From Atribacterota bacterium (GTDB lineage Bacteria > Atribacterota > Phoenicimicrobiia > Phoenicimicrobiales > Phoenicimicrobiaceae): DNA of 10,419 nt. The stretch spans positions 1-10,419 of the forward strand of contig JAUVOA010000029.1 of assembly GCA_030599445.1 (NCBI GenBank), in the 5' to 3' direction. Positions within the stretch are counted from its first letter, which is position 1. Each line of letters starts with the position of its first letter. The notes beneath the pieces were generated by a model that was not told where the DNA came from, ran no database searches, and saw only the letters and a program-made list of their open reading frames with translations. Shown here one piece after another: positions 6,298-10,419 of the stretch. Both the position numbers and the translations under genes were made by a program.

Positions 6298-7414
6298 AAC
6301 CATGGTAAAGATAATGATTTCCGGTTATTATGGTTTTAATAATACCGGAGATGAAGCTATTCTTAAATCTATGGTTAGAGCCTTTAAGGAAAAGATACCT
6401 CAGATAAAGATAGCAGTTCTTTCCCATAGTCCCTTGCAGACCTCTCAAACTTATCAGGTAAAAGCCATAAACCGGCTACACCTAATTAGCATTATATGTT
6501 GTTTGCGAAATATTAATCTTTTTATTAGCGGGGGTGGGGGATTACTCCAAGATTCAACCGGAAAAGGCTGGAGCATATTATATTACCTGGGTTTAATATT
6601 GGTAGCAAAAATAGTCAAAGTGCCGATTATGATTTATGCCCAGGGTATTGGTCCGGTAAATAAGCAGATTAACAAAAAATTAGTAAAGTGGATTTTAAAT
6701 AAGGTTAATTTAATTACCGTAAGGGATAACTCCTCTAAAGAGTTATTAGAAAATTTAGGAGTGGTGAACCCATCAATATATGTGAATTCTGATCCCGTCT
6801 TTTTGTTGAAGAAAAAAAATATTAACCATACTATAGATAATTATCCTTATGTTCAGGAATTGATTAATTCAGATGATCGTTCCTTAATTGGGGTTTCGGT
6901 TAGAGAATATAAAAGCAATGGATCAGATTCAAAAAGAATATTTGCCCAAGTAGCTGATTATTTAATTGAAAATTATAAGGCAAAAATTATTTTTCTTCCC
7001 TTTAAATTTGATGAAGATGTGCATATTAGTGAAGAAATATTATCTTTAATGAAGAATAAGGCTGAGGTATTAAAAATAAAACTTGAGCCTGAAGAATTAC
7101 TTTCTGTTCTATCCCGATTATCTTTGGTGATTGGGGTGAGGCTTCATTCAATTATATTTTCCAGCATGGCTAATATTCCTTTTATAGCTTTTAACTATGA
7201 TCCTAAAGTGAAATATTTTGTAGAAGATTTGGGATTAGCTGAATTGCTGTTAGAAATAGATGAAGATATCTCTTTAAAAAATATTCAAGAAAAGATAGAA
7301 TATATTAGAGAAAATAATGATAAAATAAAAAATATCTTACTCAAAAAAGTAAATAATTTAGAAGAAAAAGCTCTTGCTAATAATGAATTAGTTTTTAGGT
7401 TTTTAAACCCATAA
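6284..7414 (+). CDS. csaB: CsaB-like polysaccharide pyruvyl transferase
   Basis: A protein of 376 residues of the polysaccharide pyruvyl transferase family. It opens with SGYYGFNNTGDEAIL (13-27), the family's typical N-terminal signature. It continues with FISGGGGLLQDSTGKG (80-95), YAQGIGPV (118-125), ITVRDNSSKELL (144-155), NSDPVF (168-173), GVSVRE (203-208), FLPF (237-240) and VIGVRLHSIIFSSMANIPFI, with His288 in the RLH motif. Family members transfer pyruvate from phosphoenolpyruvate onto cell-wall polysaccharide, the ligand for SLH domains of S-layer proteins. The start overlaps the upstream gene by 14 bases, with AGGGAA at 6268-6273 ten bases before the ATG; a second ATG at 6302 is an alternative. 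The protein is expected in the cytoplasm. The pairing with DUF5693 supports the CsaB subgroup rather than exopolysaccharide or colanic-acid pyruvyl transferases. Confidence 0.88.
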   Translation: MKKSKTMVKIMISGYYGFNNTGDEAILKSMVRAFKEKIPQIKIAVLSHSPLQTSQTYQVKAINRLHLISIICCLRNINLFISGGGGLLQDSTGKGWSILYYLGLILVAKIVKVPIMIYAQGIGPVNKQINKKLVKWILNKVNLITVRDNSSKELLENLGVVNPSIYVNSDPVFLLKKKNINHTIDNYPYVQELINSDDRSLIGVSVREYKSNGSDSKRIFAQVADYLIENYKAKIIFLPFKFDEDVHISEEILSLMKNKAEVLKIKLEPEELLSVLSRLSLVIGVRLHSIIFSSMANIPFIAFNYDPKVKYFVEDLGLAELLLEIDEDISLKNIQEKIEYIRENNDKIKNILLKKVNNLEEKALANNELVFRFLNP

Positions 7415-7435
7415 CCATTGAGGTTACTATTTAAT

Positions 7436-8110
7436 ATGATTAGAATGTTTCACGTACATAAAAATTATCCCAATAAAATTCAGGCCTTACGGGATATCAA
7501 TATCCATATAAAAAAAGGTGAATTTGTTTTTTTGATAGGTCCTACCGGGGCAGGGAAGAGCACTTTTTTAAAATTGGTTTATCGAGGGATTGTTCCTACC
7601 AAGGGGCAGGTAATTGTCGATGGGATAAACATAGCTCGACTTAAACCCGGTTATATACCTTATCTAAGACGTAATATAGGTATTGTCTTTCAAGATTTTA
7701 AATTACTGTATGATAGAACGGTATATGAAAATATTTCCTTTGGTTTAAAAGCGATTGGAGCAACTAATTTTGAGATAAGACAGCAAGTTAAGAAGGTCCT
7801 TAATTTAGTGGGGTTGGAACATAAAAAGAAAACAAAACCACATTTATTATCTGGAGGAGAACAGCAAAAATTATGTATTGCTCGGGCCATTGCTAACGAA
7901 CCATTAATATTACTTACCGATGAACCAACTGGAAATTTAGACCCTTCCACTTCCTGGGAGATTATGAAACTTCTATTTCATATAAACATACGGGGAACTA
8001 CTATTATAATGGCTTCGCATGATAAACTTATGATAGATAAAGCTAAGAAGCGAGTAGTGAGATTGGAGCGAGGACGAATAATAGAAGATACGCAAAGAGG
8101 GATATATTAA
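7436..8110 (+). CDS. ftsE: Cell division ATP-binding protein FtsE
   Basis: A complete ABC ATPase of 224 residues, the usual FtsE length. Walker A GPTGAGKST is at 35-43, the Q-loop VFQDF has Gln86, the signature LSGGEQQKLCIARA is at 138-151, Walker B LILLTDEPTGNLD is at 157-169 with catalytic Glu163, and the switch His is His195 in ASHD. The start MIRMFHVHKNYPN matches the family's MIxFxxVxKxYPN opening. The frame also opens at a TTG (7418), but TGAGGTT at 7419-7425 lies between it and the ATG at 7436, favouring the ATG. FtsE hydrolyses ATP at the inner face of the membrane with FtsX at the division site. The Lys after GEQQ replaces the more usual Arg, a conservative change. The gene is 21 bases downstream of csaB. 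Confidence 0.95.
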   Translation: MIRMFHVHKNYPNKIQALRDINIHIKKGEFVFLIGPTGAGKSTFLKLVYRGIVPTKGQVIVDGINIARLKPGYIPYLRRNIGIVFQDFKLLYDRTVYENISFGLKAIGATNFEIRQQVKKVLNLVGLEHKKKTKPHLLSGGEQQKLCIARAIANEPLILLTDEPTGNLDPSTSWEIMKLLFHINIRGTTIIMASHDKLMIDKAKKRVVRLERGRIIEDTQRGIY

Positions 8111-8111
8111 G

Positions 8112-8996
8112 ATGATTTTTGAGAATATGGGATTTTATTTTAGAGAGGCTTTGCTCAGTTTTAGAAGAAGTGCTTTAATGAGTATGGCAACAATATTAAG
8201 CATCACTACTATTTTAATTATTGTTGGAGTGTTTCTATTAATTTCTATAAATTCCAGTCTTTTTCTAAAAAATTTAGAATCCCAATTGGAGATTGTAATT
8301 TATTTAGAGGATAATATTTCCAAGGCAGAGCTAAACAATTTAAAAGACAACATTACTTCAATAGGTGGGATAAAAGAGGTAAAATTTGTATCTAAAGAGG
8401 AAGCCTATCAGCGTTTATTAAAAAATTTAGGAGAGCAGAAAGATATACTCAGCGCTATTGAAGTAAACCCGCTTCCTGCTTCTTTTGAGATACAGGTAAA
8501 AGACCCTAAGTTAATTGAGCAAATCGCTAATCAGATAGCTGAATTTAAAAAAGTGGAAGAAGTCGAGTATGGCCAGGAAATAGCAGAAAAATTGTTAAAT
8601 TTTACTTATATATTTAGAAGAGCCGGAATGTTAGTATTAGCCCTCCTGGTTTTTGCTTCTATTTTAATTATATCGAATATAATAAAAATCACTGTGTATG
8701 CCAGAAGAAATGAAATTGAAATAATGAGCTTAGCAGGAGCTACTTCCTGGTTTATTAAATGGCCTTTTATAATTGAGGGCTTTTTGCAGGGTTTTATCTC
8801 TGCCATTCTTTCCATAATAATTTTATATAATCTTTATTTTTTTGCCACAAATAAAGTGCATCAAGTCATTCCTTTTTTACCATTAGTGGTGGACAATATG
8901 GATTTATTGCCTATAGGTATAGCAATTGTATTATTAGGTAGTTTTGTAGGAATTTTAGGAAGTATGTTTTCGGTAGGAAAATACTTAGATGTATAG
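8112..8996 (+). CDS. ftsX: Cell division protein FtsX, permease-like
   Basis: A protein of 294 residues with FtsX topology. A short cytoplasmic start contains FREALLSFRRSALMSMATI, followed by helix 1 (about 24-47), a large external loop (48-170), and helices 2 (172-194), 3 (218-243) and 4 (268-290). The intracellular segment ARRNEIEIMSLAGAT (197-211) between helices 2 and 3 is the classic family signature and the contact to FtsE. The external loop carries the pattern EIVIYLEDNIS and PLPASFEIQVKDP (120-132), also typical. In the family this loop binds a periplasmic or extracellular coiled-coil protein that controls cell-wall hydrolysis. One base separates it from ftsE, and it overlaps the next gene by 8 bases, so translational coupling is likely. 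Confidence 0.95.
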   Translation: MIFENMGFYFREALLSFRRSALMSMATILSITTILIIVGVFLLISINSSLFLKNLESQLEIVIYLEDNISKAELNNLKDNITSIGGIKEVKFVSKEEAYQRLLKNLGEQKDILSAIEVNPLPASFEIQVKDPKLIEQIANQIAEFKKVEEVEYGQEIAEKLLNFTYIFRRAGMLVLALLVFASILIISNIIKITVYARRNEIEIMSLAGATSWFIKWPFIIEGFLQGFISAILSIIILYNLYFFATNKVHQVIPFLPLVVDNMDLLPIGIAIVLLGSFVGILGSMFSVGKYLDV

Positions 8997-10203
8997 AAAG
9001 AGATTAGTTTTAAAAAACAAGAAAATATTTTCTACTGTAATATTGATTTTAACCTTCATCTTATTTGTTGTTTTATTTAGCTATGGTGATAACAGTGGAA
9101 ACTCCAGTCAAAAGATAAACGAGGAAAAACAGAGATTAAAAAAGATAGAGCAACAGATTAAAAGTGTTAAAGAGGAAATTGATAATTTACAAAAGAAAGA
9201 AAGCGGCTATTTAGAAACACTTCATAAAATTGAAAAACTTTTACAGGATACAGAGAAAGAATTGCAAACTATCGAAAAAGATTTAGAGCTTGCTCAAAAA
9301 GAGATAAAACAAGGCGAAGATGAGCTTATTCGTGAAAAACACATACTAAAAGAAAGGACTATAGTATTAGAAAGTAGATTAAGGGAGATATATAAGCGCC
9401 GCCTAACCGGCTATCTGGAAATTTTATTTAATAGTGAAAGCTTTTCTGATTTTCTTACCCGTTTCAGATATATAAAAAATATTTTGTCTTTAGATGCCGA
9501 AATGATTAATGATATTCGCCAGCAGATGAAAAAGATAGAGAATAATAAAATTAACCTGGAGAACAGGGAAGAGATATTGAGTTTGTTAAAAAAAGAGGTA
9601 GAGAAAGAGAAAGAAAATATTGAATTTTCTATTAAAGCCAAAAAGTCCATAATTAATAAGATAGACTCTCAAAAAGAAGCACATCTAAAGTCTTTAAAAG
9701 AGTTAGAGCAATCTTCTCAAGAAATAGAGAACATAATAGAAAGAATTTTTAAGCAGCAGGAAGAGGATTCTAAAAAAGCTTCACAGAAAGAAGTTCCAGC
9801 GATTACTCTAAAACCCAAAAAGGGAATTTTAGCCCTACCTATTCAGGGCAAATTAATTTCTGAGTATGGAAGACAAAAAAATACTGATTTTAATACTTAT
9901 ACCTTTAATTCTGGAATAGATATTAGTGCTCCACTTGGGCAGGTAGTCCGTTCAGCCGGTTCGGGAGAGATAATTTATACTGGAAGCATAAAGGGATATG
10001 GGCAGATAATAATTATTGATCATGGAGGAAGGGTTACTACTCTATATGCCCACCTTTCTAAAATTTTAATAGATATTGGGAATAAAGTAAAAAAGGGGCA
10101 ACCCATAGGTCAGGTGGGCGATAGTGGTGGCGTTTCTTCTACCAGGCTGCATTTTGAGGTTAGAGTAGAAGGTAAACCTACAGACCCTATGAACTGGCTA
10201 TAG
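8989..10203 (+). CDS. EnvC-like coiled-coil protein with degenerate LytM (M23) domain
   Basis: A protein of 404 residues: a membrane-spanning signal segment (about 13-31), two long coiled coils rich in E, K, Q, L (about 40-135 and 170-260) around a hydrophobic joint that includes LEILFNSESFSDFLTRFRYI, a linker, and a C-terminal LytM/M23 domain (about 278-404). The fold is intact, with GSGEIIYTGSIKGYGQ, YAHLS, KKGQPIGQVGDSG and LHFEVR present. Yet the first zinc-ligand position of the HxxxD motif is Asn307 (FNSGIDIS; Asp311 kept), and the usual HLH is RLH, with Arg386 then His388. His355 remains. Two key histidines are therefore missing, so catalysis is doubtful, as in E. coli EnvC, which activates amidases. 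The gene overlaps ftsX, its expected partner. TAGGAA at 8974-8979 serves as ribosome site. Confidence 0.88.
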   Translation: MYRKRLVLKNKKIFSTVILILTFILFVVLFSYGDNSGNSSQKINEEKQRLKKIEQQIKSVKEEIDNLQKKESGYLETLHKIEKLLQDTEKELQTIEKDLELAQKEIKQGEDELIREKHILKERTIVLESRLREIYKRRLTGYLEILFNSESFSDFLTRFRYIKNILSLDAEMINDIRQQMKKIENNKINLENREEILSLLKKEVEKEKENIEFSIKAKKSIINKIDSQKEAHLKSLKELEQSSQEIENIIERIFKQQEEDSKKASQKEVPAITLKPKKGILALPIQGKLISEYGRQKNTDFNTYTFNSGIDISAPLGQVVRSAGSGEIIYTGSIKGYGQIIIIDHGGRVTTLYAHLSKILIDIGNKVKKGQPIGQVGDSGGVSSTRLHFEVRVEGKPTDPMNWL

Positions 10204-10224
10204 ATATAAACATTCTAAAAATTT

Positions 10225-10240
10225 GGTGGTGAAAAATTTG
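10225..10240 (+). promoter_or_regulatory. Ribosome site deciding a TTG start
   Basis: GGTGGTGA at 10225-10232 resembles the anti-Shine-Dalgarno complement GGAGGTGA. It is followed after a short spacer by TTG at 10238-10240. In-frame GTG codons at 10226 and 10229 lie inside this site and have no upstream site of their own, so TTG is preferred. Confidence 0.55.
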
Positions 10241-10419
10241 ATAAATATAAGAAGAAAGAGAATAATTACTTTAATTTCGATTTTTGTATTGGTTTCTATA
10301 ATAAGTGGATTTCTGTTTTATAATGTTAGGGCAAATGGCAAGACTAATGAAGAGATGTTATTTGACAACTTAGAGCCTTTCTTTGAAGCTTTAAATTTGG
10401 TAAGGTTTGAATACGTAAA
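10238..10419 (+). CDS. Probable CtpA-type S41 C-terminal processing peptidase, N-terminal fragment
   Basis: Only 60 codons plus two bases lie within the window; the gene runs off the end. The start is a positively charged leader (INIRRKR) and a single hydrophobic helix of about 20 residues, giving a secreted or membrane-anchored protein. Then comes NEEMLFDNLEPFFEALNLVRFEYV, the kind of helix found before the PDZ domain in carboxy-terminal processing peptidases, whose family pattern is a leader, then a segment ending in V...Y with aromatic residues. The catalytic Ser-Lys part is not in the window, so the assignment rests on this short pattern and on gene order: an S41 protease often follows ftsE, ftsX and the M23 protein. 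It begins 34 bases after the M23 gene and is probably in the same operon. Confidence 0.65.
   Translation, partial: MINIRRKRIITLISIFVLVSIISGFLFYNVRANGKTNEEMLFDNLEPFFEALNLVRFEYV

Noticed and set aside
7418..7435. TTG start for FtsE adding six residues
   Set aside because: The ribosome site overlaps these codons and the family normally begins at the MIR sequence encoded from 7436.
1..10419. Mobile element, phage or defence system
   Set aside because: No transposase, integrase, recombinase, nuclease or toxin-antitoxin genes are visible; all genes fit metabolism or envelope and division roles.

Overview
The window reads as AT-rich bacterial DNA (about one third G+C by eye). All genes are on the plus strand and most have clear Shine-Dalgarno sites. 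A sodium-pumping methylmalonyl-CoA decarboxylase with a 5S-type carboxyltransferase points to an anaerobe that makes or uses propionate through methylmalonyl-CoA. The pair DUF5693 protein plus CsaB-type pyruvyl transferase, followed by ftsEX, an M23 protein and an S41 protease, is a layout known from Firmicutes-like and several candidate anaerobic lineages. An Atribacterota-like or deep Firmicutes-like source is my guess; no marker gene here settles it.

Region 1 (1-2209) is the end of mmdA followed by mmdD, mmdC and mmdB: the carboxyltransferase alpha subunit, a small membrane anchor, the biotin carrier and the Na+-transporting beta subunit. Together they would decarboxylate methylmalonyl-CoA to propionyl-CoA and export Na+. 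After a 292-base gap with a hairpin and a possible promoter comes a stand-alone 5S-like carboxyltransferase (2502-4043). It could exchange carboxyl groups between pyruvate/oxaloacetate and the same biotin carrier, making the locus a possible decarboxylase/transcarboxylase hybrid.

Region 2 (4044-4284) is a non-coding gap filled by an unusual 7-base periodic sequence that runs up to a good sigma-70-like promoter.

Region 3 (4285-10419) is a tightly packed cell-envelope and division operon: DUF5693 membrane protein, csaB-like pyruvyl transferase, ftsE, ftsX, an EnvC-like coiled-coil LytM protein and the start of a CtpA-type protease. Overlaps and tiny gaps suggest co-transcription and translational coupling. 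FtsEX would gate the periplasmic coiled-coil protein, whose LytM domain lacks two of the usual active-site histidines and so probably activates a separate amidase rather than cutting peptidoglycan itself.

The most unusual structure lies between the genes. Each of the three larger gaps holds a degenerate short tandem repeat with a strict 7- or 8-base period but a different motif. Two of them also switch to the complementary motif partway, giving imperfect inverted repeats.
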